Positions 16,861-24,055 are shown, numbered from the stretch's first letter. The stretch: 46,496 bases of DNA from a virus (IMGVR_UViG_3300031952_000031:1-46496), one strand, 5' to 3'. Numbers and translations are program-made. The notes: generated by a model not told the origin, from the letters alone.

Positions 16861-18044
16861 AAATAAAAAGATTATTCATATCGTTTTTATTAGTATTATC
16901 CCTTGCTATTCCGCAGGTCAGTTTTGCCTATAAAAATTTCTACGACAATATAGATGGCAAGATAAACGACTTGCAACAGGTCGTTAGCGATAGTGGGGAA
17001 TTGGCGGCGGCAACGACCTCTATTACTATCAGTAATCTTGATGGAGATACTGATATGGAATATGAGTTGATAGTGAGGGGCGTTAGAAATGAGGCAGTAT
17101 CTGCTAATTTATTGCTTTATATTCAGCCCAACGGTGATACCACAGCAGGAAATTATGGGATACAAAGCATAAATGGAACTAATGCAACAGCGTCAGCATA
17201 TAGAGATACCACCAATTATCAAGGTTTTGCTACAGGATTAGGTTTTCTTTATAATGTAACTGGACAAGTAGGATTTTCTCATTGGATTATAAACGCTAAA
17301 TCTGGATATGTAAGAACAGCTATCGGTAAGGAAATGACGAGGACTAATGGAACTACTGTTAATGCAATAGTTTTGAGTGGATGTTCTTGGAATAATACTG
17401 CCAATAATATAACATCTCTTGTGGTTGCGTCAGATACGGCTAATGGTCTCGGCATTGGCTCTCGTATAATCCTTCTTCGTAAAGTCAACGCCACCACGGG
17501 CAAGAAATATTACGAGGATATGAACATCAAGGGGCTGGTTAAGAATGCCTGGCAAGAGGTGACGAGGGGAACGTTGACAGGGGCGGCGACATCGGCGACC
17601 ATATCAAATCTCACAGGCAATACTGATGTGCTGTATAGGTTGAGGACAAGAACAGTGAATGCTTACAATGGAAGTTCATCTATTTTATTAAGACCCAATA
17701 ATGACTCAACTGCTGATATATACGGATATCAACAATTGTATGGAGGCAATACTACTGTGGGTGCGGCAAGAGGAACTTTGACTTGGATATATGCAGGATA
17801 CTGCACAGGATTAAATGCGGTTAGCCAAGCAGATATTTTGTTATATGTAAAATCTGGATATGTCAGAACAGGGTTAGTAGAAGTTAGTGACCAATCTGGA
17901 ACAACCGTCAGTTATGTAATGATGTTTGGTCAATCGTGGAACAATACCGCAGATGAAATTACGAGTTTGGTAATAGTTCATCCACAAACTAACGGTCTCG
18001 GCGTCGGAACTTTTTACGTTCTTGAGAGGCTTAACTTAAACTAA
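16857..18044 (+). CDS. Secreted protein with two copies of the same beta domain
   Basis: A 395-residue protein with a clear signal peptide (cleavage likely after VSFA, residue 24). Two tandem domains follow, about 30-215 and 225-395. Each carries the landmarks of the preceding protein: AATTSITISNLDGDTD and AATSATISNLTGNTD, KSGYVRTA and KSGYVRTG, WNNTANNITSLVV and WNNTADEITSLVI, NGLGIGS and NGLGVGT. The three domain copies in two adjacent genes indicate duplication. The domain reads like a jelly-roll or fibre-tip beta sandwich. Export suggests action in the periplasm or on the cell surface. Function unknown. Confidence 0.68.
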   Translation: MKIKRLFISFLLVLSLAIPQVSFAYKNFYDNIDGKINDLQQVVSDSGELAAATTSITISNLDGDTDMEYELIVRGVRNEAVSANLLLYIQPNGDTTAGNYGIQSINGTNATASAYRDTTNYQGFATGLGFLYNVTGQVGFSHWIINAKSGYVRTAIGKEMTRTNGTTVNAIVLSGCSWNNTANNITSLVVASDTANGLGIGSRIILLRKVNATTGKKYYEDMNIKGLVKNAWQEVTRGTLTGAATSATISNLTGNTDVLYRLRTRTVNAYNGSSSILLRPNNDSTADIYGYQQLYGGNTTVGAARGTLTWIYAGYCTGLNAVSQADILLYVKSGYVRTGLVEVSDQSGTTVSYVMMFGQSWNNTADEITSLVIVHPQTNGLGVGTFYVLERLNLN

Positions 18045-18056
18045 AAAGGAGAAGAT

Positions 18057-18467
18057 ATGAAAAGATTTATACCTGTAATTATCGGAGTGGGAATAATATT
18101 AATATCTTTAATTGCTTTTTGCTTTGCCGAAACAGTGATGATAAATAAAAAGCCAGTGGAGATAATCAAGGATGCAAAGGGATGGTATTATCTCAATGAT
18201 AATGGCTCAAAGATGCGCTTCAGCGATGCCGACCTTACCAATGTCAGGAACGGGCAACCCTTTATGTCAACCTTATCAGCAGAGGATATGAGCCAAAAGG
18301 ATATTGAGAAACTTGAGACCGATAGGGCAAAGTCAGAGCAGGACAGGATAACGAGAGAAAAAGAGCAGGCAAAACAGGCACTCATAAACGAAAAGATGAA
18401 AGCATTGGCGATTGAGCAACTGACCAAAGAGGGGAAGTTGGATGCCAATGGTGAAATACCAAAATAG
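18057..18467 (+). CDS. Secreted coiled-coil protein of unknown function
   Basis: A 136-residue protein with AAGGAG ahead of the ATG and an N-terminal signal peptide (hydrophobic core VIIGVGIILISLIAF, cleavage after CFA). It has a short beta segment (KGWYYLNDNGSKMRF), then a charged helix of about 60 residues (LETDRAKSEQDRITREKEQA). It is the third gene in a row with an export signal. It may act in the periplasm with the two preceding products or in lysis. Not recognised. Confidence 0.55.
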   Translation: MKRFIPVIIGVGIILISLIAFCFAETVMINKKPVEIIKDAKGWYYLNDNGSKMRFSDADLTNVRNGQPFMSTLSAEDMSQKDIEKLETDRAKSEQDRITREKEQAKQALINEKMKALAIEQLTKEGKLDANGEIPK

Positions 18468-18476
18468 GAGATAATA

Positions 18477-18800
18477 ATGAATGATGTTTTGCAGATAGTT
18501 AACTTAGCGGGAGTTCTTGGATTGATGGGTTTTGTCTGGAATATTGCTAATGGGAATAAAAAGAAAGTGAGTTACGACAGTTTTGATAGATATAAAAAGG
18601 ACACAGAGGAAAAAATGACCGTTGATAAGAAAGAGGTAAAAGAGGAATTCAGGACGAAGGAATTGTGTGATACTTTACATAAACAGGTAAATGAAAAGTT
18701 ATCCTGCATTCCTGAAATCAAGGAAGTGGTTGGCGACATCAAAGAGGGTTTGATAGAAATCAAGACAAAAGTAGATATATTGATAAATGGTAAATCGTAG
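18477..18800 (+). CDS. Membrane-anchored coiled-coil protein
   Basis: A 107-residue protein with one N-terminal transmembrane helix (ILQ-like start, VNLAGVLGLMGFVWNIA) and a charged helical region of about 80 residues including KEVVGDIKEGLIEIKTKVDIL. This topology fits phage membrane proteins near lysis genes (holin-associated or inner spanin-like). The short ORF at 18801-18836, about 11 codons, bridges it to the next gene and may only couple translation. Confidence 0.5.
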   Translation: MNDVLQIVNLAGVLGLMGFVWNIANGNKKKVSYDSFDRYKKDTEEKMTVDKKEVKEEFRTKELCDTLHKQVNEKLSCIPEIKEVVGDIKEGLIEIKTKVDILINGKS

Positions 18801-18832
18801 ATGCTTCTTGAAATCATCTTTATAGGAATTAT

Positions 18833-19129
18833 ATGATAGATAAGTATATCAGGGAAAAGATAGAAGCAAGGGCCTATGAAATCTACGAATGGCGCAAGGA
18901 AAACAATGTTCCTGGCTCTGCATTAAGCGATTGGGAGCAGGCGGAAATTGAAATTATCACCGATAGGCGGACAAATGCCGGATGTCCCAAATGTGATTTT
19001 AATCTAGTGGCCCGCAATGATGGAGAGATATTTTGTCTCAGGAATGGTTGCGATTGGAAGATAGAGGCAAAAAGAAAATTTGATAAGAACATACCGGATA
19101 TTAACGAGATAAAAAGGGATTGGAAATAA
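18833..19129 (+). CDS. DUF2934-like N-terminus with zinc ribbon
   Basis: A 98-residue protein. Residues 1-42 (IREKIEARAYEIYEWRKE...SDWEQAEIEI) match the DUF2934 pattern of a helix followed by DW-x-x-AE. The C-terminal half has two cysteine pairs (CPKC and CLRNGC), a zinc ribbon. DUF2934 proteins are small and of unknown function. It is followed by the holin-like gene. A DNA- or RNA-binding role is possible because of the zinc ribbon. Confidence 0.6.
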   Translation: MIDKYIREKIEARAYEIYEWRKENNVPGSALSDWEQAEIEIITDRRTNAGCPKCDFNLVARNDGEIFCLRNGCDWKIEAKRKFDKNIPDINEIKRDWK

Positions 19130-19151
19130 ACAAACAATAAAAGGAGGATGT

Positions 19152-19358
19152 ATGAACATAATGGCAATAGTGCAATGGTTTCAGGTTAATTGGACGAATA
19201 TCGCAACTGTGATAGCATATCTTATTGCGATAGCAAGCATCATAGTAAAGTTAACGCCGACATTGAAAGACGACAACATATTATTGGGTATTATCAAATT
19301 TCTCGGCAAATATATCGCACTCAACAAGACCGTATCTGACGAAGACAGGCCAAAATAA
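19152..19358 (+). CDS. Holin-like membrane protein
   Basis: A 68-residue protein with one strong transmembrane segment (IATVIAYLIAIASIIVKL) and a short charged tail. AAGGAGG precedes the ATG. It abuts the next membrane gene and is followed by a lipoprotein, so it fits a lysis cassette. Single-spanning holins of this size exist; the call depends on size, topology and place. Confidence 0.55.
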   Translation: MNIMAIVQWFQVNWTNIATVIAYLIAIASIIVKLTPTLKDDNILLGIIKFLGKYIALNKTVSDEDRPK

Positions 19359-19550
19359 ATGCTTGCTACAATACTAACAATTATCGGTTCAGTGCTTACC
19401 ATATTTATTATATTATGGAAGCACTTTACCGATAAGGCTATCGCTAAAAAAAAGCAAAGGGAGGATGCTGCCAATGAAATTAAACAGGGGATTGATGAGA
19501 AAGACCCTTCCAAAATTACTTCTGGTTTGGATAATCTTAATCGGCATTAG
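19359..19550 (+). CDS. Inner-membrane peptide, possible i-spanin
   Basis: A 63-residue protein starting one base after the holin-like stop. It has an N-terminal transmembrane helix (LATILTIIGSVLTIFIILW), then a charged helix (KAIAKKKQREDAANEIKQ). The lipoprotein gene at 19474 overlaps its 3' half in another frame, the Rz/Rz1 arrangement. It is shorter than most inner spanins, so a holin or antiholin role is the main alternative. Confidence 0.5.
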   Translation: MLATILTIIGSVLTIFIILWKHFTDKAIAKKKQREDAANEIKQGIDEKDPSKITSGLDNLNRH

Positions 19551-19701
19551 TGGATGCGCCACGGTAATACGATTGCACCCGATTGAGAAGGTGGACATAG
19601 TTTCTATGACCAAAGGAACGCCTTATACTCCAGAAAAGGATGGATGGTTTCTTTCTACCTATTATCTTGAGCAAGTAGTAAAGGCTAAAGTGGAAAGGTA
19701 A
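19474..19701 (+). CDS. Small lipoprotein, possible o-spanin
   Basis: A 75-residue protein with a lipoprotein signal peptide ending in a lipobox (LIGISGC), giving a mature lipoprotein of about 48 residues. The ATG at 19474 lies 9 nt after AAAGGGAGG; an earlier in-frame ATG at 19465 abuts that site and is less likely. The first 77 nt overlap the preceding membrane-peptide gene in a different frame. Outer-membrane lipoproteins paired with an inner-membrane peptide complete lysis of diderm hosts. The mature part is not proline-rich as in Rz1, so the spanin call is tentative. Confidence 0.55.
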   Translation: MKLNRGLMRKTLPKLLLVWIILIGISGCATVIRLHPIEKVDIVSMTKGTPYTPEKDGWFLSTYYLEQVVKAKVER

Positions 19702-19908
19702 TAGCCAAGTCCGGCGTAAGGATGACCTGTCACCCGTTGACCGCCGGTCCCTCTTCCACAAATAATCCTTGCCTTAAATCTGAGTAGTGATATAATCCCC
19801 TTTACCTATAAGATCGTGGCGCCACGAGGCGGAAACAGGGCAAAAACAAGGCATTAAATGGGCATATCCAAAGAGGGTCTAAATTGTCATAAAAATGTCA
19901 TAATCATC

Positions 19909-19957
19909 TAACAAAATATGCTAAAAGACAACAAAATAAGCTTCAAGGTAACAAAAG
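19909..19957 (+). repeat. Three phased AACAAAA repeats, candidate integrase arm-type sites
   Basis: AACAAAA occurs at 19910, 19930 and 19950, exactly 20 bp apart (about two helical turns), about 65-110 bp from the tRNA-like core. Regularly phased short direct repeats beside a core are how arm-type binding sites of tyrosine integrases usually look. Confidence 0.55.
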
Positions 19958-20021
19958 GAAAAATCCGACGGTTTACGTCGATAAATACATAAGTTTTTGG
20001 AATTCATTCAGTTAAGATTTA

Positions 20022-20044
20022 GCCGAGGTAGCTCAGTGGTAGAG
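20022..20044 (+). other. attP: Candidate attP core: 5' part of a tRNA gene
   Basis: The 23 bases read as a tRNA 5' half: acceptor strand GCCGAGG, TA, D-stem GCTC, loop AGTGGTA and GAG. The similarity stops after this, no matching 3' half is present, so it is not a functional tRNA. It lies about 90 bp from the integrase stop. Integrases commonly recombine within tRNA genes. Here the phage would carry the 5' portion rather than the usual 3' portion, so integration would re-form the tRNA downstream of phage DNA. Confidence 0.6.
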
Positions 20045-20131
20045 AAATTCTATCCTTCATTATCATATTGATTTCACACCAGTTATAAATTCTCCTGTAA
20101 TAAATAGTGTCATAAAAAACAAGGCTTGGAG

Positions 20132-21133
20132 TTAATACGGAAGCTTTTCTACTGAGGCTTTTTTGAAATCTTTAGTGAGATAGGCATAATGTTTTTCTGT
20201 AACCTTTACGCTGGAATGGCCGAGCAACTGGGAAACAGTATAAAGGTCAACACCGCTCATTATTAAATGAGATGCGTAGGTATGTCGGAAATGTTGGAAG
20301 GTTATATTTTTGAGCCCCGCTGCCTTTATCATTTTAGGAAAATCATGTTTTTGGTTGGTCGAATCAAAACAACGACCCAATTCTTTCCTGATTGGTAAAA
20401 GATGGGCCTTAAGTTTATCCGGCAAAGGGATTGTGCGTTCTTTTTTTGATTTTGTTATAATTTCTCCACCATGTTTTACGGTTATAGAATTATTTTTAAA
20501 ATCAAAATCCGGCCATTCTAAACCATAGACTTCTTCTTTTCTCATTCCTGTATATAACCCAGAAAGATTAGAATAATATAGGCGGGTTCCTTTAGAAGCT
20601 TTGAAAATTTTGTATATGTCTTCAATCGGTAGAAATTTTGGATGTCGTTCACCTGGGTTATATCCTTTAAAATATCTAACTGGATTTTCAAAAATAATCT
20701 TGCGCCGGACCGCAAAGTTAAGCCAGGCCTTAATAGTAGCTATATATCGATTCGCTGATGAAAGTGCAAGCTTATTATCATTGATACGATGATTAAGATA
20801 TTCATCTAATTTCTTTTCCGTTATCTGCCGGACCTTTATAATCCTACCCCACTTCAAAAATTCCCTAATTCTGGCTTCATCATTTTTATTAGTTTTTTGT
20901 GTCTTTCGATGCTGCGAAGCCTCCATGTATTCCTTAAGCACATCTTCACATTCAGGATCCTGATTGAGGGTTATATATTTTCCCTCAGCTATTTCTTTAT
21001 CATATTTAGCCTGCAGGTATTTAGCGGTGGCTAGATTCTTTGTCTTAAGGCTTCTGAAATGCGGCTTACCACTTATGCAATTTTCAAGCCAGTAGATACC
21101 TGTCTTTTTTGGTCGGCGGTAAAGGTGGGACAT
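20132..21133 (-). CDS. int: Tyrosine recombinase integrase
   Basis: A 333-residue integrase with an N-terminal arm-binding region, a SAM-like core-binding domain (about 62-145) and a catalytic domain. Catalytic residues are R198 (TGMRKEE), a lysine near 228-230, R283 (HFRHTYASH), H306 (LLGHSS) and the nucleophile Y316 (EKHYAYL). The box II histidine position, three before R283, is Q280, a substitution that can be tolerated in this family. It integrates and, with an excisionase, excises the prophage. It is transcribed leftward after the repressor and two small genes, and lies beside the att core. The next gene upstream ends exactly where this ATG begins. Confidence 0.93.
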   Translation of the reverse strand: MSHLYRRPKKTGIYWLENCISGKPHFRSLKTKNLATAKYLQAKYDKEIAEGKYITLNQDPECEDVLKEYMEASQHRKTQKTNKNDEARIREFLKWGRIIKVRQITEKKLDEYLNHRINDNKLALSSANRYIATIKAWLNFAVRRKIIFENPVRYFKGYNPGERHPKFLPIEDIYKIFKASKGTRLYYSNLSGLYTGMRKEEVYGLEWPDFDFKNNSITVKHGGEIITKSKKERTIPLPDKLKAHLLPIRKELGRCFDSTNQKHDFPKMIKAAGLKNITFQHFRHTYASHLIMSGVDLYTVSQLLGHSSVKVTEKHYAYLTKDFKKASVEKLPY

Positions 21134-21594
21134 TACTTAAGAAGTTTATTTAATACGGATCTCGGTTTGATATTAATGCCTAGATGAATAAGTTCTGATT
21201 TGATATCGCGCTTTAAGGTTTGAATCTGCTCTTTCATGCGTAATCTCATCCCTTCGCGAGAATGGTATTCTTTTAATCGCAGTTCTTTCTCGAAATCGCT
21301 AAGATAAGCATTGAGGGTAGATAGTTTATCTCGTATCTGGCTATATTTGTTGGTCAAAAGGCCCGGGGTTATCTTATGGCAAGTAATATAGAGGTGGTTA
21401 TTAATAGGGATGACTTCGATGAAGTAGTCTTTATATTGATAACTATAGAGGCGCGGGATAGTTAACGATACCGTTCCTAAATCTGCATTGGCATGAAAAG
21501 TAAGTTCGCCATAATTCGGCTGGGATTCCAGGAAAGAAATTATATCCTCTTCATGTTCTCCAGGAGGAAGATTCTTAATAAGGCGGTTAATCAT
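21133..21594 (-). CDS. Protein of unknown function, coiled-coil C-terminus
   Basis: A 153-residue leftward protein. The frame extends to 21645, but the ATG at 21592-21594 overlaps the zinc-ribbon stop (TAATG), which is the better start. The N-terminal half is mixed alpha/beta (YGELTFHANADLGTVSLTIPRL), and the C-terminal half is a charged helix (DFEKELRLKEYHSREGMRLR) likely to form a coiled coil. It lies between repressor and integrase, a position used for lysogeny-conversion or immunity genes. Not recognised. Confidence 0.6.
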   Translation of the reverse strand: MINRLIKNLPPGEHEEDIISFLESQPNYGELTFHANADLGTVSLTIPRLYSYQYKDYFIEVIPINNHLYITCHKITPGLLTNKYSQIRDKLSTLNAYLSDFEKELRLKEYHSREGMRLRMKEQIQTLKRDIKSELIHLGINIKPRSVLNKLLK

Positions 21595-21824
21595 TAATGC
21601 ATAATCTGTTCCTTTGCAATGGCGGATGAGTTGCATTTCGGGCATTTATTGACTATGTCTTTTTTACCACTCTCTGGGATTAACCAGGCAATACCACCAT
21701 GACCAATTCTAATTAAAGTATCGCCGAATTTATTAAGACCTGTTAATTTTGCTTCAACCGCTTCTTTTTTTCCGTAATACCAGATATTTCCGCAGGCCTG
21801 ACAGGTGCATTTAGTTTCTTTCAT
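21594..21824 (-). CDS. Small zinc-ribbon protein
   Basis: A 76-residue leftward protein with two zinc knuckles, CTCQACG near the N-terminus and CPKC near the C-terminus, separated by a glycine-rich hydrophobic stretch (IRIGHGGIAWLIPESG). AAAGGAGG precedes the ATG. It is co-transcribed with the repressor and integrase. Such membrane-tinged zinc ribbons occur in prophage lysogeny modules; function unknown. Confidence 0.65.
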   Translation of the reverse strand: MKETKCTCQACGNIWYYGKKEAVEAKLTGLNKFGDTLIRIGHGGIAWLIPESGKKDIVNKCPKCNSSAIAKEQIMH

Positions 21825-21838
21825 AAAGAATCCTCCTT

Positions 21839-22459
21839 TTATATTTTCCTCTTGATCTCTGCGATCTTAAAGCAATGACATTTATCCTGGCTATTTAAAA
21901 TTATTATATCATATTTATCATTTAAAGGAATAAGGTGGATTTTATCTTTAGATCGTTTAAATTTCTTAACTGTAACGCCTTTATTTTCATTCCTAAAAAA
22001 AACCAGATCACCATTATTGATTGCTTTGGAAGGTTCTACCAGGAGTAAATCACCGTCAAATATGGTCCTGCGGTCATCGGCGCGGCCGGTCATGCTGTCT
22101 CCATGGACCCGGACATAGAAAGCGTTGAGATCCCGGCTGTTCGATGGTTCATTTTCCGGATAATGACCCGGAGGATAACTTCCATCAGACCAATCAATAA
22201 ATTTTCCGCAGGAGGCATCAAATATCGGAATTAATCTTTGATCAGGTTTTATAAAAGGGGAAGGGGTAATCCCGTAAAGTTCATTAGGAGTAATGCCGAA
22301 AAGTTCGCAGATTTTCTTGCGATTAGTAGGCCCTATTTCATTTTTCCCGGATTCCCAAGTTGCTACGGTTGATTGGGGAACACCGAGCTTTGCTGCGAAT
22401 TCTTTCTGATTCCAACCCTTCGATTCATATAATTGTTTAATACGTTCTCTTAATGTCAT
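21839..22459 (-). CDS. CI-like repressor with S24 autopeptidase domain
   Basis: A 206-residue repressor. Residues 1-65 form an XRE-type helix-turn-helix (KEFAAKLGVPQSTVATWESG). The C-terminal LexA-like S24 domain has the catalytic serine S122 (GDSM) and lysine K165 (VTVKKF). A probable self-cleavage site is C84-G85 (DASCGKF), so the repressor should be inactivated by RecA during DNA damage. It is divergent from the Cro-like gene; the interval holds three TCGGNAAATCCG operators. AAAGGA sits 3 nt before the ATG. Its role is maintenance of lysogeny. Confidence 0.9.
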   Translation of the reverse strand: MTLRERIKQLYESKGWNQKEFAAKLGVPQSTVATWESGKNEIGPTNRKKICELFGITPNELYGITPSPFIKPDQRLIPIFDASCGKFIDWSDGSYPPGHYPENEPSNSRDLNAFYVRVHGDSMTGRADDRRTIFDGDLLLVEPSKAINNGDLVFFRNENKGVTVKKFKRSKDKIHLIPLNDKYDIIILNSQDKCHCFKIAEIKRKI

Positions 22460-22505
22460 AATTCCTTTGTATCATAAAATCCGATATCCGAAAAGGGATA
22501 TTTTA

Positions 22506-22518
22506 TCGGTAAATCCGA
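22506..22518. promoter_or_regulatory. Operator O1
   Basis: TCGGTAAATCCGA, one base from the perfect palindrome at O3. It lies upstream of the repressor promoter and 52 bp ahead of the PR-like -35. It is a probable binding site for CI and Cro. Confidence 0.75.
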
Positions 22519-22570
22519 ATACAACAGCGTCGATATAATTATTCTTATAAAGAAATATGAAAGAAAATAC

Positions 22571-22598
22571 TTGACAAAATCGGGAAATCCGTTATAAT
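22571..22598 (+). promoter_or_regulatory. Early rightward promoter (PR-like), sigma70 consensus
   Basis: The -35 is TTGACA (22571-22576) and the -10 is TATAAT (22593-22598), both perfect consensus, with 16 bp between. Operator O2 fills the spacer, starting 3 nt after the -35 and ending directly before the -10, so repressor binding would block polymerase. The transcript would enter the Cro-like gene about 70 nt downstream. Confidence 0.85.
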
Positions 22599-22640
22599 TT
22601 AGGCACGGTTCAGGAAAGACATTTTTTTTAACTTGATAGT

Positions 22641-22653
22641 TCGGAAAATCCGA
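22641..22653. promoter_or_regulatory. Operator O3 (perfect palindrome)
   Basis: TCGGAAAATCCGA, a perfect 5-bp inverted repeat with a 3-bp centre, lying 20 bp ahead of the Cro-like ATG and downstream of the PR-like -10. It gives the best definition of the phage operator consensus TCGGNAAATCCGA. Confidence 0.75.
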
Positions 22654-22672
22654 TAAATAAGGAGATATAATT

Positions 22673-22942
22673 ATGGGAATGATATGTTTAAGAAAAGATA
22701 AGGAATCCGGAAAATTTATTCTTGAGCAATGGATGGATAATAAGGCTTCACCTCCTAAAACCTGGGCAGAACTTGCCCGCGCCGCAGATATTAGTGAAAG
22801 CCTTCTGGAAAAAATCAAGATGGGAATCCTCCAAGTTACTACAAATGTCCAGCGTAAACTTTGTGAACTCACCGGTTACGATGTCGGTGATATTTGCACT
22901 TATGATCGCAACAAAGAATCAAAAGAAGATAACGAGAAATAA
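22673..22942 (+). CDS. Cro-like helix-turn-helix regulator
   Basis: An 89-residue protein at the head of the early rightward operon. The HTH reads WAELARAADISESLLEKIKMG, followed by a C-terminal helix (LCELTGYDVGDI) as in XRE-family regulators. AAGGAG lies 8 nt before the ATG; a second in-frame ATG follows two codons later. It is divergent from the repressor and shares its operators, the position of Cro. It should favour lytic growth by repressing the repressor promoter. Confidence 0.75.
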   Translation: MGMICLRKDKESGKFILEQWMDNKASPPKTWAELARAADISESLLEKIKMGILQVTTNVQRKLCELTGYDVGDICTYDRNKESKEDNEK

Positions 22943-22957
22943 TTCTCCATCAAAATA

Positions 22958-23128
22958 ATGGCCTACTCCAAAAAAGATAAACCTCTTTCGATAAGGCTTC
23001 CCGAAAAGACCAAAAGGCTCATCGATGAAGAAGCGGATAAAAATACCCGCGACTTCCAAGATGAACTTTTAGTTTTAATCACCGAAGCCTTACACGCAAG
23101 AAAGTATAGCATAAAAAACTATACCTGA
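22958..23128 (+). CDS. Ribbon-helix-helix (Arc-like) protein
   Basis: A 56-residue ORF 15 nt after the Cro-like gene. It has the RHH pattern: a strand PLSIRLPEKTKRLIDEEAD, then a second helix RDFQDELLVLITEAL. Arc/MetJ-type proteins bind DNA as dimers through the strand. The start lacks a strong Shine-Dalgarno, so reinitiation is likely. It is probably an early transcriptional regulator; GTAG repeats just downstream (23132-23175) could be its operator. Confidence 0.7.
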   Translation: MAYSKKDKPLSIRLPEKTKRLIDEEADKNTRDFQDELLVLITEALHARKYSIKNYT

Positions 23129-23211
23129 TCGTAGTATTTCGTCAGGATTGTAGTTTTTTGTAGTGCAGTGTAGCAAAAAGTATATTATCGACGATAACTG
23201 GAGACATAAAG
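23129..23211 (+). promoter_or_regulatory. Intergenic region with repeated GTAG motifs
   Basis: The 83-bp gap contains GTAG at five places (for example GTAGTATTT, TTGTAGTTTTTTGTAGTGCAGTGTAG at intervals of about 9-11 bp) and an AT-rich segment near 23181-23190 (TATATTATCG). This could be an operator and promoter for the following excisionase-like and endolysin genes. No protein gene is seen. Confidence 0.4.
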
Positions 23212-23406
23212 ATGCCCGTTCTACAAAGAAGTAAACTTATAACCCTCGCGGAAGCCTGTGAAATAATTGGTATTTCAGTTTGGCATGGATATCGGACTTA
23301 TCATTTATGGCCTAAATATGATGTACGGATCCTTAAACATAGCCCTAACGCGCGGCCACGGTTTTACGAAGAAGATATATACAGGATGATGGAGATAAGA
23401 AAATGA
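23212..23406 (+). CDS. Excisionase-like small DNA-binding protein
   Basis: A 64-residue protein with a winged-HTH, MerR/Xis-like pattern: KLITLAEACEIIGISVWHGYR, then a strand, and a C-terminal EEDIYRMMEIRK. Excisionases of this HTH_17 type bend DNA at att and steer the integrase to excision. It is early and separate from int, as xis is in many phages. It overlaps the endolysin gene by 4 nt (ATGA). A plain transcription regulator is the alternative. Confidence 0.6.
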   Translation: MPVLQRSKLITLAEACEIIGISVWHGYRTYHLWPKYDVRILKHSPNARPRFYEEDIYRMMEIRK

Positions 23407-23870
23407 AGAAAATTATCTTGAGCTTAATTCTTTTCTTCTCAATTATTCAACCAGCCAGCGCAGATATAGTTTCAATTGCCCAATCTCAAATCGGTATGGG
23501 CGAAATTGGGGGCAATAATAAAGGTATCTATGTCCGGCAATATCTCAATGGACAAGAAGGGTTGCCCTGGTGCGCCGGGTTCGTTTCTTATTGTATCAAA
23601 AAGGCAGGATATGATTTGCCTTATCTATTGCGGGCTAAAAGTTATCTCAAATACGGACAGAAGGTTGAAAGATGGAATTTGAGACCCGGGGATTTGGTGG
23701 TGTTTAGCAGGGAAGGCGGCGGACACATTGGAATAGTTGATTCCGTAGTCAATAATGGCTTTGTAAGCATAGAAGGCAATGTCGGTAAATATCCGGCAAG
23801 GGTCAAGAGAATAAAGCATATATTCGAGGATAAAGGAATTTTGGGATTTGTAAGATTGATAAGGAGGTGA
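23403..23870 (+). CDS. Secreted CHAP-domain peptidoglycan hydrolase (endolysin)
   Basis: A 155-residue protein with a classical signal peptide (cleavage after PASA, residue 20). The CHAP domain has catalytic C57 (LPWCAGFVSYC), H108 (GGGHIGIV) and a polar third residue near E124-N126 (IEGNVG). It cuts amide bonds in peptidoglycan. Sec export makes it holin-independent. It is in the early operon, next to the regulators, not with the late membrane lysis genes at 19152-19701. It is the only obvious endolysin apart from the tail NlpC protein. A role other than lysis, such as envelope remodelling in lysogens, is possible. Confidence 0.82.
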   Translation: MKKIILSLILFFSIIQPASADIVSIAQSQIGMGEIGGNNKGIYVRQYLNGQEGLPWCAGFVSYCIKKAGYDLPYLLRAKSYLKYGQKVERWNLRPGDLVVFSREGGGHIGIVDSVVNNGFVSIEGNVGKYPARVKRIKHIFEDKGILGFVRLIRR

Positions 23871-23877
23871 TATTAAA

Positions 23878-24045
23878 ATGTACGCAATTCTCTGGTGGGA
23901 AGGTGATTATCTAACTTTCATTCATAACGAGAATGGGAGTATAAAATTATTTAGTAAGTTGGAAGAGGCCGAGGTTTATGCGAATGAGCTTGACCCCAAA
24001 GGCGAAAGGTCGAGGGTGATATCTATTATGGCTGAGGATAATTAA
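23878..24045 (+). CDS. Small protein of unknown function
   Basis: A 55-residue ORF with AAGGAGGTGAT ahead of the ATG, an excellent ribosome binding site. It starts MYAILWWEGDYLTFIH and has the strand-strand-helix pattern (KLEEAEVYANEL) seen in small phage proteins that fold like half a ferredoxin. Not recognised. Confidence 0.6.
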   Translation: MYAILWWEGDYLTFIHNENGSIKLFSKLEEAEVYANELDPKGERSRVISIMAEDN

Positions 24046-24055
24046 AAGGAGCAGA

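Larger units (their letters stand above)
19702..20131. other. Non-coding attP / convergent intergenic region
   Basis: This 430-bp interval lies between the rightward late genes and the leftward integrase gene. I see no credible gene. It holds a perfect 12-bp palindrome (CGTGGCGCCACG, 19815-19826), three AACAAAA repeats with 20-bp phasing, the octamer TGTCATAA at 19885, 19896 and 20108, and a tRNA-like 5' half at 20022-20044. Taken together this is a typical attachment region with integrase arm sites. No clear U-tract terminator is seen. Confidence 0.7.
22460..22672. promoter_or_regulatory. Divergent cI/cro immunity control region
   Basis: This 213-bp interval separates the leftward repressor from the rightward Cro-like gene. 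It contains operators O1 (22506-22518, TCGGTAAATCCGA), O2 (22580-22592, TCGGGAAATCCGT) and O3 (22641-22653, TCGGAAAATCCGA). O3 is a perfect inverted repeat. A further palindrome TATCC-N6-GGATA (22485-22500) lies over the probable repressor promoter, whose -10 (TATGAT, reverse strand) is at 22471-22476. Together these form the genetic switch. Confidence 0.8.

Noticed and set aside
19702-19760. Terminator formed by CCGGCG and CGCCGG
   Set aside because: The loop is about 25 nt and no U-tract follows.
20022-20100. Functional tRNA gene
   Set aside because: Only acceptor strand and D-arm match. No anticodon arm, T-arm or 3' acceptor strand.
23129-23211. A strong promoter in the GTAG-repeat gap
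   Set aside because: No -35/-10 pair close to consensus could be placed with confidence. It is listed only as a possible control region.
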